Positions 26,888 to 36,616 of a stretch of DNA of 64,000 nucleotides are shown here, piece after piece. Below the pieces are notes generated by a model. That model was given only the letters and a program-made list of their open reading frames with translations, made no database searches and was not told the DNA's origin. Position numbers and translations under genes: made by a program. Each line of letters opens with the position of its first letter. Within the stretch, counting starts at the first letter, position 1. Source of the DNA: Rhizobium croatiense (lineage in GTDB: Bacteria > Pseudomonadota > Alphaproteobacteria > Rhizobiales > Rhizobiaceae); NCBI RefSeq assembly GCF_019793465.1, contig NZ_JAILYJ010000022.1, positions 1-64,000 on the forward strand. Direction: 5' to 3'.

Positions 26888-27476
26888 ATGGCTTCCCTTT
26901 ACGCTCGGACACTTGCCTCAAAAGCGAGAGGTCACGCTTCGGGCGGTAAAGTGGTCAGAAAACCAAAGGAGGTGCGATCAGCGGAACGCCCATTGCGAGG
27001 ATTGTCTGCCCACTCTCCCGGAAGAGATGACGATGACACCTGGGAGAGCGCGGACGTCGTGGCGATCGAGGAGACGGACGATACCGTCACCGTACTTCTC
27101 TGGCATCTGAAATACTCGCAGGCAGTAATGGGGCGCCGGGCGGACGATCTTTACCTCGTTTGCGGTCAAGCACAGAAGGGGGTGAAGGGGACATGGAGCT
27201 TGAAGAACCTCATCAACCACCTGACCGTGAGAGAAACATCACATCTTAAGGGCCGGGCCCGTTTCATTCGAGGCAGCCTGAATGACTTGGCCACGCTTCG
27301 AAAGGCTGCCCAACGCAAGTTCATCGAGTACCGGATCGGGATTGTACAGCCGGGTCTTAACGGTGAAAACATACCCGCAGAACATCTTGCGCTTCTGGGA
27401 GCGACTGCCACTTCATACTGTCTGTCACCGGGTGTCCCCTAATGACTGTCGCGAACCGCACCGATCCAGCTTAGCT
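26888..27476 (+). pseudogene. C-terminal remnant of a large DEAD/DEAH-type helicase
   Basis: The segment GRRADDLYLVCGQAQKGVKGTWSLKNLINHL, then RFIRGSLNDLATLRKAAQRKFIEYRIGIVQPGL and IPAEHLALLGAT, matches from memory the extreme C-terminus of very large helicase proteins found in bacterial islands. The helicase part itself is absent. A frameshift near 27412 also breaks the end: the other frame continues HFILSVTGCPLMTVA to a stop at 27476. So this is a truncated and shifted leftover. Family recall is moderate. Confidence 0.5.
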
Positions 27477-27724
27477 GCCGGCCACCGTCTCCAGCGGCGC
27501 TACTTTCCATGACGGCAGGGCCGCCGCGAACTGTCACGGCCTTCTTGGGGCTTTCGATATCGAAATTGACGTTGTAGCGGTTCCACTCTGTAACAGCGGC
27601 AGAGCCGCCGACAAAATCAGGGGTAGGAATGCTCGATGTCCTGCCGATTGTTGCGGCGGGTGCATAGCTGCAGTGCAACATAGACGCTGGCTTCATGGCG
27701 CTGGCCCGAGTATTGCTATTTTCA

Positions 27725-27886
27725 TCGAAGCGATGCTTCCTCCCGCAACGCTTCGAAGTTTAGACGGCCCACTCCTCCTCCCAAAGGGACGTCTGTGGGA
27801 ACAGCGGCACTCCTCCTCCCAGGTCGCCGTTCGGTTCTTTTAGGAAAGCCTGCCGCACCTCCTCCCGCGGCAGGCTTTTCTATTTC
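27725..27886 (+). ncRNA. alpha-r14 (NfeR1-like) small RNA with four anti-Shine-Dalgarno hairpin loops
   Basis: Four successive hairpins, each with CCTCC-type anti-Shine-Dalgarno sequence in the loop. Hairpin 1: stem 27725-27732/27749-27756, loop with CTTCCTCCC. Hairpin 2: 27762-27770/27786-27794, loop ACTCCTCCTCCCAAA. Hairpin 3: 27799-27808/27823-27832, loop ACTCCTCCTCCCAG. Hairpin 4: perfect 12-bp stem 27845-27856/27867-27878, loop ACCTCCTCCC, followed by a T-rich tail. Loop-displayed CCUCCUCCC motifs are the hallmark of the alpha-r14/NfeR1 trans-acting sRNAs of rhizobia, which bind ribosome sites. A weak -10 (GCTATT, 27715-27720) would start the RNA at the first hairpin. Confidence 0.8.
27845..27886 (+). 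terminator. intrinsic terminator of the small RNA
   Basis: AAAGCCTGCCGC and GCGGCAGGCTTT form an uninterrupted 12-bp stem with a 10-base loop, followed by TCTATTTC. The strongest Rho-independent terminator in the window and the 3' end of the alpha-r14-like RNA. Confidence 0.85.
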
Positions 27887-27999
27887 GGGGCGATGGGCCG
27901 TCAGAGCCCGAGATCAAGTTGGGACTGGGGTCGTGCATTGCCGATCGGAGGTCGTCAGCGTTGAAAGCGTGACGCCGAGCAGCCGCACTGGCCGCTTGA

Positions 28000-28415
28000 A
28001 TGGATAGACAGTCGCCAATCGACGGGGCATCGTTCGATGGTGTGCTCGAAGATCTTGGCTGGTTCGGCAAACGGTTCACGCCGGACATGCGCGCCGATGT
28101 GCTGCTGTTTCGAGCGGGAGACCGGCGGCTGGTTGCCGTGGATCCCAAATGGATCCCGCTTCGGCTAACGTTGCGTTTTTATAAGATCGACAGGACGCGT
28201 TTGGCAAGCAACCAAGTTTTCCTATCTCCAGCGCCGGCTGCGGGCGAGGGCCCGGTCGCGTCTTTGAAGGCCATGATGTTCGGCTGCGTCAAGAGCGCGG
28301 CCATGGTCTATGACGATCAACCCATCGTCGACCATTTCCGGCGGATCGACGCCGAGAGGATCATGGGCGCGAAATTTCGCTCTGCGCAAGTAAGGCACGA
28401 ACCGTCGAGACGGCA
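28000..28415 (+). pseudogene. DUF4334 (GXWXG) domain protein, truncated and frameshifted
   Basis: Segments FDGVLEDLGWFGKRF, LLFRAGDRRLVAVDPKWIPLRL and KSAAMVYDDQPIVDHFRRIDAERIMGA are clear pieces of a GXWXG/DUF4334 protein. The GXWXG N-terminus is missing, the middle (around 28215-28260) reads out of frame (the other frame gives FSYLQRRLRAR), and the end runs on into unrelated sequence to 28572. Function of the family is unknown. It lies just after the sRNA. Confidence 0.6.
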
Positions 28416-28641
28416 GTTCCTAATGAGCTCATCGAAAGGTCATATCATGCTGAAATACAAGCTCTACGTACTCGTGGTAAAAGCCGACGGGAATCTCGCG
28501 ATCCTCGCCGCGCTTGCCATGGTTCTTACCGCGATATGGCGCGGCGTTTTACCTATAGGAAGTTTCTACTAAAAGACTGGAGGTGCAGGATCATTCCTGC
28601 ACCCTCCTCACATATCACCACGTTCGCAGTACGCGTGTCAC

Positions 28642-29391
28642 CTATCTCTCACGCGCAACAGCGGAAACGACAAGGTCTGTCATTTGAGAGTTACCCGGAG
28701 CGCCCCACCAGTCGCAGAGGGACAGGTAGGAGAAGTCGCTCACACTGTCACCGTAGCCGATCACTGGGCGACCTGGATGCTCCGTCCGAAGCTTTTTGAG
28801 CAGAAATTGTGAGGCCACCCGTTTTGAGATCGCAGGCGGAACTAGCGCAAGGTTATTGCCGTTGTGGTGTCGAACCCAACCCCGTTTTTCTCGAATGATC
28901 GGCACAATCTCTTCAAGGCGTGAGCCGTCTCCGTCAATCTCTTTGAAGACAACATATGTCGCGAGATCAGCTTCCATCACCGACCAGCACCGGATGTGGA
29001 CGCCAAGTTCCCTCGCCTTGGTCCTGCCCTCATCGAGGAGCTTATCGAAAAAGCCGGCAAGCGGCCGGAGCTCCCTTGCGACGACCTCATGCCATTCGGC
29101 GTCAGGCTTGCCGTCCTTTTTGAGGATGACGGCACCGTTCGATACGATTGAGTAGCTTTCAAACGCGATCGTAACGCGCGAAAGAGCCTCAGAGCCGCGC
29201 GCCGTAACCGGGATGGCCTCCGTGGAGACGAGCAGCCACTCGACAAAGGCAGCTTGAATCTTCGTCATATAGGAGTTGCTTCCATTAATGGATTTGGACG
29301 CCAATACCAGATCGGCTTCCGCAATCTCCGGTATCTTTTTCTTGGTTTGAAACAAGGTGTCGTCGAGGTCCACCAGAGCAATGGGCTTCAT
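28642..29391 (-). CDS. HAD-superfamily hydrolase of a Ter-type cassette
   Basis: A 249-residue HAD phosphatase-like protein. Motif I VDLDDTLF is at residues 7-14 (nucleophile Asp and acid/base Asp both present) and motif IV GYGDSVSDFSYL is near the C-terminus; a Cof-like cap lies between. It is the last of three minus-strand genes with the StiP and PRTase-TRSP proteins, matching the HAD member described in Ter-associated biosynthetic clusters. Substrate unknown; a nucleotide- or sugar-phosphate-like intermediate is the usual suggestion. Gap to the StiP gene is 158 bases. Confidence 0.8.
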   Translation of the reverse strand: MKPIALVDLDDTLFQTKKKIPEIAEADLVLASKSINGSNSYMTKIQAAFVEWLLVSTEAIPVTARGSEALSRVTIAFESYSIVSNGAVILKKDGKPDAEWHEVVARELRPLAGFFDKLLDEGRTKARELGVHIRCWSVMEADLATYVVFKEIDGDGSRLEEIVPIIREKRGWVRHHNGNNLALVPPAISKRVASQFLLKKLRTEHPGRPVIGYGDSVSDFSYLSLCDWWGAPGNSQMTDLVVSAVARER

Positions 29392-29549
29392 ATGCGTACT
29401 CCAAAATGCGACTGGTTAAATATTTGATCGATTGCCAGATGTGAGCTTTCGCGGATTCTCCATTGGCAATGAATTTTACGATACGGAATTTGTCACATCT
29501 CAGTTTCCTTGACCTGCGCGCCGAGCTCGTAAGTAGACATACGTGGAGA

Positions 29550-30650
29550 TTAGGAGACGTGCCGGATCAGCGTGACGGCGCGGTAGGGGGCGATCTTTCT
29601 AGGGGAGACGACATACGGGACGCCTTTGTTGTCGATCAGGTACATGAGGGCCGCGAGTTCTGGATCGGTTGGCGACGAGACGTACACCTTTTCCGGCACA
29701 CGTCGCAGGATGGCCCTGGTCGCCTCCGCAATGCCCGGCTTTACTCGGTTGATGTTCGTTACGGCGTCCTCCCCCATCACCCAGGCGACGGCAGCGGCGG
29801 CGGCATCGCGATGCGCCCGGCGGGTCTCGATACTCCAGACGCTCGGGATTTCGGTTGCAATCACAGTGGAGACATCATTCCACATACCATCCACGAATGA
29901 TCGGGAAATATCGTGTTCCGCGAGATTATCCCACTGGACGCAGGCGTGGAAGTCACCGGGACCGACGAGGGCAGCGTTGAGGATCGAGCGGCTGATAAGC
30001 CCGGATACGGTGCATCCTAGCATTCCGGAGGGAATAAGCCAGTCGTCGCCCGATGCGGCGAGCCATGCGCAGCCGCAGGGGTCGGCCAATACAACTAGCC
30101 GCGCAGGCCGGTCTGAGTAGTCCTTGAAGCTCTTTTCGAGTTGGTTCGCAATTGCTCCTTTGCCCGTCCAGCTATCTACGAAGACGATGCTCTCGACAGG
30201 ACGCCTGGCAAGAATGTGGCGCATAGCCTCGTCGTCAACGCCCTTGTCGCGAATGATCGACAACCCGTAGTGTCCGACGTCCCGGCCGAGTAAGGCGATG
30301 GCCCTCTTGAGAAGGATGCCGAAGGGCACGCCGGCGCGGACCAAACTGACAAGGGTAATAGGACCCTCGACCGACTGCACGATCGCGAGGGCGAGGCGTG
30401 CCGTCTCGGCGCCCATGCGCGGGCCACCAGTGGCCATGGCCTTAGCAAACAGCTCCATGTATTCGCGGGTCGGGGCCATCTCGGCGGAAATCATTTCCGA
30501 GTAATGCCGCCGCCCGGATTGGATGGCCTCTTCCCTCGTGGCCGTGTCAGTAGGCTGAATATCCACTCTCTTGAGAAGGAGCGTCACGTCGTATTCGGCG
30601 TAGGAGCCTAGTGTGGCAGGGGAGGCGATGCTGTCATAGGTATCCCCCAT
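29550..30650 (-). CDS. StiP-family protein with C-terminal PELOTA-type RNA-binding domain
   Basis: A 366-residue protein of the Ter stress gene neighbourhood. The StiP core has PITLVSLVRAGVPFGILLKRA, SIVFVDSWTGKGAI and DDWLIPSGMLGCTVSGLISRS; the C-terminal ~80 residues (EKVYVSSPTDPELAALMYLIDNKGVPYVV) are PELOTA-like. Family descriptions call it a cysteine-protease or PRTase-like enzyme; the true activity is not established. The segment DPCGCAW offers candidate cysteines. AAGGA precedes the ATG. It lies between the HAD and PRTase genes, 114 bases after the latter. Confidence 0.82.
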   Translation of the reverse strand: MGDTYDSIASPATLGSYAEYDVTLLLKRVDIQPTDTATREEAIQSGRRHYSEMISAEMAPTREYMELFAKAMATGGPRMGAETARLALAIVQSVEGPITLVSLVRAGVPFGILLKRAIALLGRDVGHYGLSIIRDKGVDDEAMRHILARRPVESIVFVDSWTGKGAIANQLEKSFKDYSDRPARLVVLADPCGCAWLAASGDDWLIPSGMLGCTVSGLISRSILNAALVGPGDFHACVQWDNLAEHDISRSFVDGMWNDVSTVIATEIPSVWSIETRRAHRDAAAAAVAWVMGEDAVTNINRVKPGIAEATRAILRRVPEKVYVSSPTDPELAALMYLIDNKGVPYVVSPRKIAPYRAVTLIRHVS

Positions 30651-30764
30651 GGGAGTGATGTCCTTAGATAACGCGACAGCAGTGTTGTGTCGCCGTGGAC
30701 TGGCGGAAATGTCCGATCGAGTGAGCCGATTTCGAAGCGGCAGACCGCATGGCCTAAGGCGGCT

Positions 30765-31898
30765 TCATTCACCTTCTACGTCTGAAAGGACAATGGGATC
30801 GCCCAGTGCGGACATCAGGCTGGCACAGACATTTTCCGGGCCTGTCTCCGAGCAGAGTATAATTTTCGAGTACAGCGCTGGATCGACGTTGTAGAGGTAA
30901 TGTGGAACTGTTCCGCCGTAGTTGTCGGAGAACGAAAGTACTGAACCGATCGCGTGGCCTTTCGACAGGGGAGAACGCGTCACGGATGAATAGAAAACCT
31001 CAGCGCCCTCCTTTTCCAAGCGCTCCGCAAGCAGGAAGGGCTGCCACACGTGTTCGCCCGTTCCGAGTACGAGGGTAATCCCGTCATCGGCAGCGTTTGC
31101 ATTGAGACCCTGCAAGTGATCGACGACGCCGAGACGCGCCCAGTCTCGAGCGACGTCGGGACAGACCTCGGGCCGCTTAGGACGGTCACAGGAAGGGACC
31201 TGCGGAGTAGCTGCCGTGAAATCCCCACGCGGAGTCCAACTGTACCGTCCGGAAACGATAGTAGCCTCACTGACTGTTCCCGTGATCTCCGCGCGGGCAG
31301 CGCCTTCTGACCAGTCGGTAAGCGTAAGTAGGACTGTGTGCTTCAGCTTCAAACGAATTTTTGCGGGAAGGGCAGCGAAGATGTTGGCAAATGTCTTACC
31401 TGTCGAAGCCTCATCGTCAACGAGTACCAAGCCGGTCGCACCATGAACCAAGTCGCGGAGCCTTGCCTCGCATGGTTCGTGCAGGAGGTGCCGCGGGGCA
31501 TGGCTATGCTCTTCCTCAAATTCGCACAGCAGCGGCAGTTTAAGATCATGGCGAGTGGAGCAGATATATATTGCATCGCCGCGACCAGTGAGTTCGCGGA
31601 ACCGCCGATGGACACCCGCACCAAGGCCAATGCCCGCTTCGGCTATTCCGATGAACAAAACCGGACCAGGAATATCGGCAGGAATCTGACGTGCAAGGAG
31701 GTCGAATGCATTTCCCATGACCGAAGGGCGGATCGGCAGGAATCGACCAAGAACCTTGGAAACAAACAGAAACGAGCGGTTCGGGTTGATTCGCTGCCCG
31801 AAGCCGAACATCTCGATGGGGGGTACAAGGCTTCGATCCACGTGAACCGAGATAGTGCCGTCGGCGAGTTGCGCAGAGTATGTTGAAGGATTCACCAT
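30765..31898 (-). CDS. phosphoribosyltransferase-TRSP domain protein
   Basis: A 377-residue two-domain protein. The N-terminal PRTase has the PRPP-binding loop LVLVDDEASTGKT (residues 158-169). The C-terminal TRSP domain shows its name motif TRSP at 307-310, followed by FSDNYGGTVPHYLYN. In Ter loci such proteins are predicted, with StiP, HAD, an ATP-grasp enzyme and a lyase, to make a nucleoside-like product. Only PRTase, StiP and HAD occur in this window. It is the first gene of the cassette; a sigma-54 promoter-like site lies ~360 bases upstream. Confidence 0.83.
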   Translation of the reverse strand: MVNPSTYSAQLADGTISVHVDRSLVPPIEMFGFGQRINPNRSFLFVSKVLGRFLPIRPSVMGNAFDLLARQIPADIPGPVLFIGIAEAGIGLGAGVHRRFRELTGRGDAIYICSTRHDLKLPLLCEFEEEHSHAPRHLLHEPCEARLRDLVHGATGLVLVDDEASTGKTFANIFAALPAKIRLKLKHTVLLTLTDWSEGAARAEITGTVSEATIVSGRYSWTPRGDFTAATPQVPSCDRPKRPEVCPDVARDWARLGVVDHLQGLNANAADDGITLVLGTGEHVWQPFLLAERLEKEGAEVFYSSVTRSPLSKGHAIGSVLSFSDNYGGTVPHYLYNVDPALYSKIILCSETGPENVCASLMSALGDPIVLSDVEGE

Positions 31899-33097
31899 TG
31901 CCAGCTTTCGAAAGTACGGACGTTTACCGTGGAAAAAATCCGTGCCATATGTTTCCGTGACGCCGCACGCTCATTGGCGTCTCGTTGACGAGCAGGGTAG
32001 CACTTACCTCTCGAGGCTCAGAGTGCATCCGCGCCACGATATCGCAGGAGAATTCGCCGGCCCTTGGCGCGAAGGCCAGCACGGCGCGAGCGCCTCCCTG
32101 GTTTCAGCTTCGTTGGGGCTAAATCCCGATCTGAGGCCTTCCTGCCCCGTCGATGCGGCTCGTGACCCATCTCCGACAAAGCGACTGGGGCGATAGAAAT
32201 AGAGTTTACGTCAGTTCATCCTCGCTCTCTGCGGTGAATCAGTAGCATGAAGTGAAGCAAGGGACGTGCCACTCGGACATGCAGCACGAATGCGAGCTGA
32301 ATAGGCACCAGAACTCGAATATTGCATTCCAGGTCTCACGCGGCAGATGTCCAGATTGCCGGGAAATTTCGTATTGCATCCATAACGGCTTTGGGCGACG
32401 GATTGCGGGACCTGCCATGGCAAGCGCGTGCGGTCGCGAAACCTCAGATGGCGGCGAAGCGCTGCAGTTAAGAGAGATGCTGGAGCGTATATTCGCCTAA
32501 ACGCTGCTGACGTGGCGGTTGGGCCTTTGAACGGTGGACGAGATCAGCCGGGAAAAAAGGCGTAGCTTCATTGAAATCGGCAGGGTGTACCCCGCCCACT
32601 ACCGGGGATCAGAGCAGGCCAGCCTTGGCCCCAACCTGCGATGATAGCAGGTGCCTGGGGCACCTCCAGCACGTCGAGGGTTCTGCATCTTCGTGTCAGC
32701 CAATAGCCGACAGTTCGCACCACGTTTGTATTCGCTTTGTCTGCTTTACGACAGACTTAAGTCTTGATGCCTGCACTCAGCCGTCGTTGTTCAGTCCCGG
32801 CATTTTCATGGAGCGGATCGAGGGTGAAACGTTCAGGCTGCGAAGTCTATGTCTTGCAGACGAACTCGTAGTGTGAGGCCCTTGAGGGTCTTGAGCCTGC
32901 GTGACCTGCCACTGAACTTTCATCCAGCGGCGATTAGAGCCTCGGCGGTTTTGATACGCCAAGTGGCGCGGTGTGAGCAACCGGCAACGCGGATCGTGTC
33001 CCAGCACCTGGTGTAGCTGACGGTAGGGAGTAAAGCCGAGCGCCCGCGCGCTTCTCGTTGCGCTGTAGCGGGTGATCGGCTTTGCGGGCGGCCATCA
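31899..33097. other. 1.2-kb gap: diverged copy of the tyrosinase promoter region, otherwise no gene
   Basis: No frame here has recognisable protein sequence. The part 32205-32400, read on the minus strand, resembles the tyrosinase upstream region (about 34805-34945) over ~150 bases, including the sigma-54 site. The rest (32500-33100) shows only short frames and runs into the left part of the IS256-type remnant. Confidence 0.55.
32256..32271 (-). promoter_or_regulatory. sigma-54 (RpoN) promoter-like site, minus strand
   Basis: Read on the minus strand: TGGCACGTCCCTTGCT, a full match to the -24/-12 consensus TGGCACG-N4-TTGCW. It points toward the PRTase-StiP-HAD genes, with ~360 bases to the PRTase start. 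It differs from the tyrosinase promoter by one base in 16, and the flanking DNA is also similar. No NifA upstream site (TGT-N10-ACA) was found nearby by eye. Confidence 0.65.
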
Positions 33098-33151
33098 GTG
33101 TTTTCCGCTAGGGTCGGGTTGTTCAAGACCAACCTGACGGAAAGATCACCG

Positions 33152-34306
33152 ATGACCAATGACATGATGAACGTGCGTTCGCTTGTTGAGAAGAGTGCCG
33201 ATGCAGATTTGTTGCGTGAGATGATCGGTCTTGCTGCCGAGCGGCTGATGGAGTTGGAGGTCGGCTCGGCCACGGGTGCTGACTTCGGTGTGAAGAACCC
33301 GATGCGGCTCACTCAACGCAATGGCTACCGTGACCGCGATTGGGAGACGCGGGCTGGCACCGTCGAGCTTCGCATTCCGAAGCTGCGCAAGGGCAGCTAC
33401 TTTCCGAGCTTCCTTGAACCGCGCCGCATGGCAGAGAAAGCTCTGACGGCCGTTATCCAGGAAGCGTATATCCAGGGAATCTCGACTCGTTCTGTCGACG
33501 ACCTGTGGTGGACGCGACCTATCTCAAGGTCCGGCGTGGCGGCCGCATCGTCTCAGTCGCCGTCATTATCGCGGTCGGCGTCAATAACGACGGTCGGCGC
33601 GAGGTCCTGGGTATGGAAGTTGGCACCTCGGAGGCCGAACCGATCTGGACGGAATTCCTGCGCAGGCTGACACGTCGAGGATTACGTGGTGTGAACCTTG
33701 TTGTCTCTGATGCACATGAGGGCATCAAGGCTGCCGTTTCCAAGGTTCTCAATGCCACTTGGCAAAGGTGCCGGGTTCACTTCATGAGGAACGTGCTCGC
33801 GCATGCTGGAAAGAGCGGCAGGCGGGTCGTATCCGCCTTCATCGCGACGGCCTTTGCCCAGGAGACCCCGGAGGCAGCAAGCCGCACAATGGCGCAGTGT
33901 CGCCGATCAAATCAGGCCGAAAGTGCCGAAGCTTGCCACCATCATGGACGACGCTGAAGAGGACGTGCTCGCCTACATGACCTTCCCGAAAGAGCACCGG
34001 GCAAAGCTGCACTCGACGAATCCAATTGAGCGTCTCAACGGCGAAATCAAGCGACGCACCGAGGTCGTCGGCATCTTTCCGAACGACGAAGCCATCGTCC
34101 GTCTCGTCGGTGCATTGCTGCTCGAACAGAATGATGAATGGGCCGTTCAACGCGCCAGGTATATGACGCTTGAGACCATGGCCCAAATGAGCGATGATCC
34201 CCAAATCGGCCTGCCCCGCTGTGATGTCGGGTCAGGAAACGAGCGGGACAGCAGGCTAATACACTGCCCGAATTGCCCCGTGTGGACGGCAAGCGTCAAG
34301 CCTTGA
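33152..34306 (+). pseudogene. IS256-family (mutator-type) transposase, broken
   Basis: N-terminal part from MTNDMMNVRSLVEKSADADLL to the ISTRSVDDL block is in one frame. An internal deletion of roughly 40 codons then joins directly to VDATYLKVRRGGRIVSVAVIIAVGV in another frame (the first catalytic Asp is in VDATYLKVR). A second shift near 33890 moves to the frame with QIRPKVPKLATIMDDAEEDVLAYM and NPIERLNGEIKRRTEVVGIFP (catalytic Glu region). All expected blocks except the deleted segment are present, so this is a dead copy. Confidence 0.85.
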
Positions 34307-34890
34307 TGCCAAATTCAAACGGATATGAGTGGGGCTTCGCAGCTGCGGCGAGGTCTCGATAGGGTCCGACAGTAAGCCCGAATGAGTGGGCACAATGGGA
34401 CTGAAAGTGGGATCACTTGGTGAGCCCGTTGTTCCCGCGCGGAGATCCCGCCGCTATTCTCGCAAATGTCGGACAGCCGCCGCCCTTTGTCGCATTTGTC
34501 GAGATCACGACAATCGGTTTGTCCCGCTCTGCTCTACGCACCCGTCAAGCCACGGAGTGGTGCCTGCTTCGCAGTTTTGAATTTGAGAGCGAGCGGGCTA
34601 CGGCTCCGTCATTGCTGGGGGTCCGATAGCGAAAGCCTGTTCGAGATGCGTGCTTCTCTATCGTCGCACAGGGCGTTTTCAGCATCTTGGGCCCTCTCAC
34701 CGGTCTGAACAACTGTTTCAGCTTGATCATTTGAGGTTTTCGCAACCGAACGTGCTTGCCGTGGCTGGTCGGCAAGCCGTCGCTCGAACGATCATGGAAT
34801 GCGATACTAAGTTTTCCGGAATCTGGATTCCAACTGGAATGCAGGAAGACGATCGGTAGTAGCGTTTTTAGCTCGCATTTTACGCTGCAT
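34307..34890. other. gap upstream of the tyrosinase gene
   Basis: About 580 bases without a supportable gene. Short plus-strand frames exist but show no family similarity. The last ~90 bases are similar to the inverted promoter copy near 32290-32400. No TGT-N10-ACA NifA site was found. Confidence 0.5.
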
Positions 34891-34897
34891 TTTCGAG

Positions 34898-34913
34898 TGG
34901 CACGTCGCTTGCT
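34898..34913 (+). promoter_or_regulatory. sigma-54 (RpoN) promoter of the tyrosinase gene
   Basis: TGGCACGTCGCTTGCT fits the -24/-12 consensus at every fixed position with correct spacing. It lies 161 bases before the tyrosinase ATG. Rhizobial melA genes on bean symbiotic plasmids are known to depend on NifA/RpoN, which fits. A NifA enhancer site was not recognised, so the activator is inference. Confidence 0.8.
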
Positions 34914-35073
34914 TCATTTCTCGTGCCGCCGATTCACCGAAACTCAGAAAGAGCCAACGCAAGCTCTATGGTGGTGCGAATTGCCCACTGCTCCCGCGCC
35001 CAGACGGCGCGGAACCGTCCTAAAAGCGGCATTAATCTTGGCGAAGGACAATTCAAATCCAAGGGAGAGTAAG

Positions 35074-36585
35074 ATGAGCATCACACGCAGACATGTCATC
35101 GTTCAGGGTGGCGTCATTGCAGCAGGCCTGCTCGCCAGCGGCCTACCGGGGACAAAAGCCTTCGCGCAGATACCGTCAATCCCTTGGCGGCGCTCACTGC
35201 AGGGCTTGGCCTGGAACGACCCGATCATCGAGACCTATCGCGACGCAGTGCGCCTTCTCAACGCCCTTCCCGCCAGCGACAAATTCAACTGGGTCAACCT
35301 CTCGAAAATTCACGGCAGCGGTGACGTCGTCAAATACTGCCCGCATGGCAACTGGTATTTCCTGCCGTGGCACAGGGCCTATACGGCTATGTACGAGCGC
35401 ATCGTTCGGCACGTGACCAAGAACAACGATTTCGCTATGCCGTTCTGGGACTGGACCGACAATCCGTACCTGCCCGAAGTGTTCACAATGCAAAAGACGC
35501 CCGACGGCAAGGACAATCCACTTTATGTTTCGTCGCGCACCTGGCCAATCACGCAGCCGATGCCGGACAATATAGTTGGGCCACAGGTTCTCAACACCAT
35601 CCTAACGGCGAAGCCATACGAGGTCTTCGGCACCACCCGCCCCCAGGGACAGAACTCACTCGATCCTTCCTGGGTCACCACCAGCAGCGGCACGCAGGGG
35701 ACGCTGGAATAGACACCGCACAATCAGGTGCACAACAATATCGGTGGCTGGATGCCGGAAATGTCGTCGCCCCGCGATCCGATCTTCTTCATGCATCATT
35801 GCAACATCGACCGCATCTGGGCGACGTGGAATTTGCGCAACGCCAACAGCACGGATCGGCTCTGGGCCGACATGCCGTTCACCGACAATTTTTACGATGT
35901 CGACGGCAACTTCTGGTCCCCGAAGGTCTCTGACCTTTATGTTCCAGAGGAACTCGGATACAATTATGGTTTCCGGACCTACTTCAAGGTCGCGGCGGCG
36001 AGCGCCAAAACGCTGGCCCTGAACGATAAACTCACGTCCGTGATCGCGGCGACGGCGACCGATGCTGCAGTCGCCGGCGTGACGACCACCTCCACGGACA
36101 ACAGCAAGGCGGCAACGGAAAACGTGCCGCTTTCGCTGCCGATCAAGATCCCGGCGGGCGCATTGCAGGAGATCGTCCGCCAACCGCCTCTGCCATCCGG
36201 CATGGATACAATGGATTTCGGCGCGGCACAGGAGCAGGCGGCCTCCGCTCCTCGTGTGCTGGCATTCCTGCGCGATGTCGAGATCACCAGTGCCAGCACG
36301 ACCAGCGTTCGGGTGTTTCTCGGCAAGAACGACCTTAAGGCCGATACGCCCGTCACCGATCCCCATTACGTCGGTTCTTTCGCCGTTCTCGGTCATGACG
36401 GCGACCATCATCGCAAACCATCCTTCGTCCTCGATCTGACGGACGCGATCCAGCGGGTTTACGGCGGAAGGGGGCAGACGGATGGCGAGGCCATCGACCT
36501 GCAGCTCATTCCTGTCGGATCGGGAGCGGGCAAACCCGGCGCCGTAGAGCCCGCAAAGCTAGAAATAGCCATAGTGTCCGCCTAA
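35074..36585 (+). pseudogene. melA: tyrosinase (melA) interrupted by an in-frame amber codon
   Basis: Copper monooxygenase for melanin from tyrosine. The reading frame is continuous over 503 codons except for TAG at codon 213 (35710-35712), in SGTQGTLE-stop-TPHNQVHN. The CuA His region (HGNWYFLPWHRAYTAMYER) is before the stop; the CuB His residues (HNQVH, FFMHHCNIDRIWATWN) are all after it. A twin-arginine-like leader (SITRRHVIVQGG) is present, with AGGGAG before the ATG. Everything else looks intact, so either one substitution killed the gene, the stop is read through, or it is a sequence error. Confidence 0.9.
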
Positions 36586-36616
36586 CATCCGGACTGGCTG
36601 GGTTGTGGAGACATCG

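Noticed and set aside
27439..27696. 85-codon minus-strand frame with a faint PAAR-like (DUF4150) pattern
   Set aside because: Similarity is limited to a few residues and it overlaps the helicase remnant and lies next to the sRNA; not convincing.
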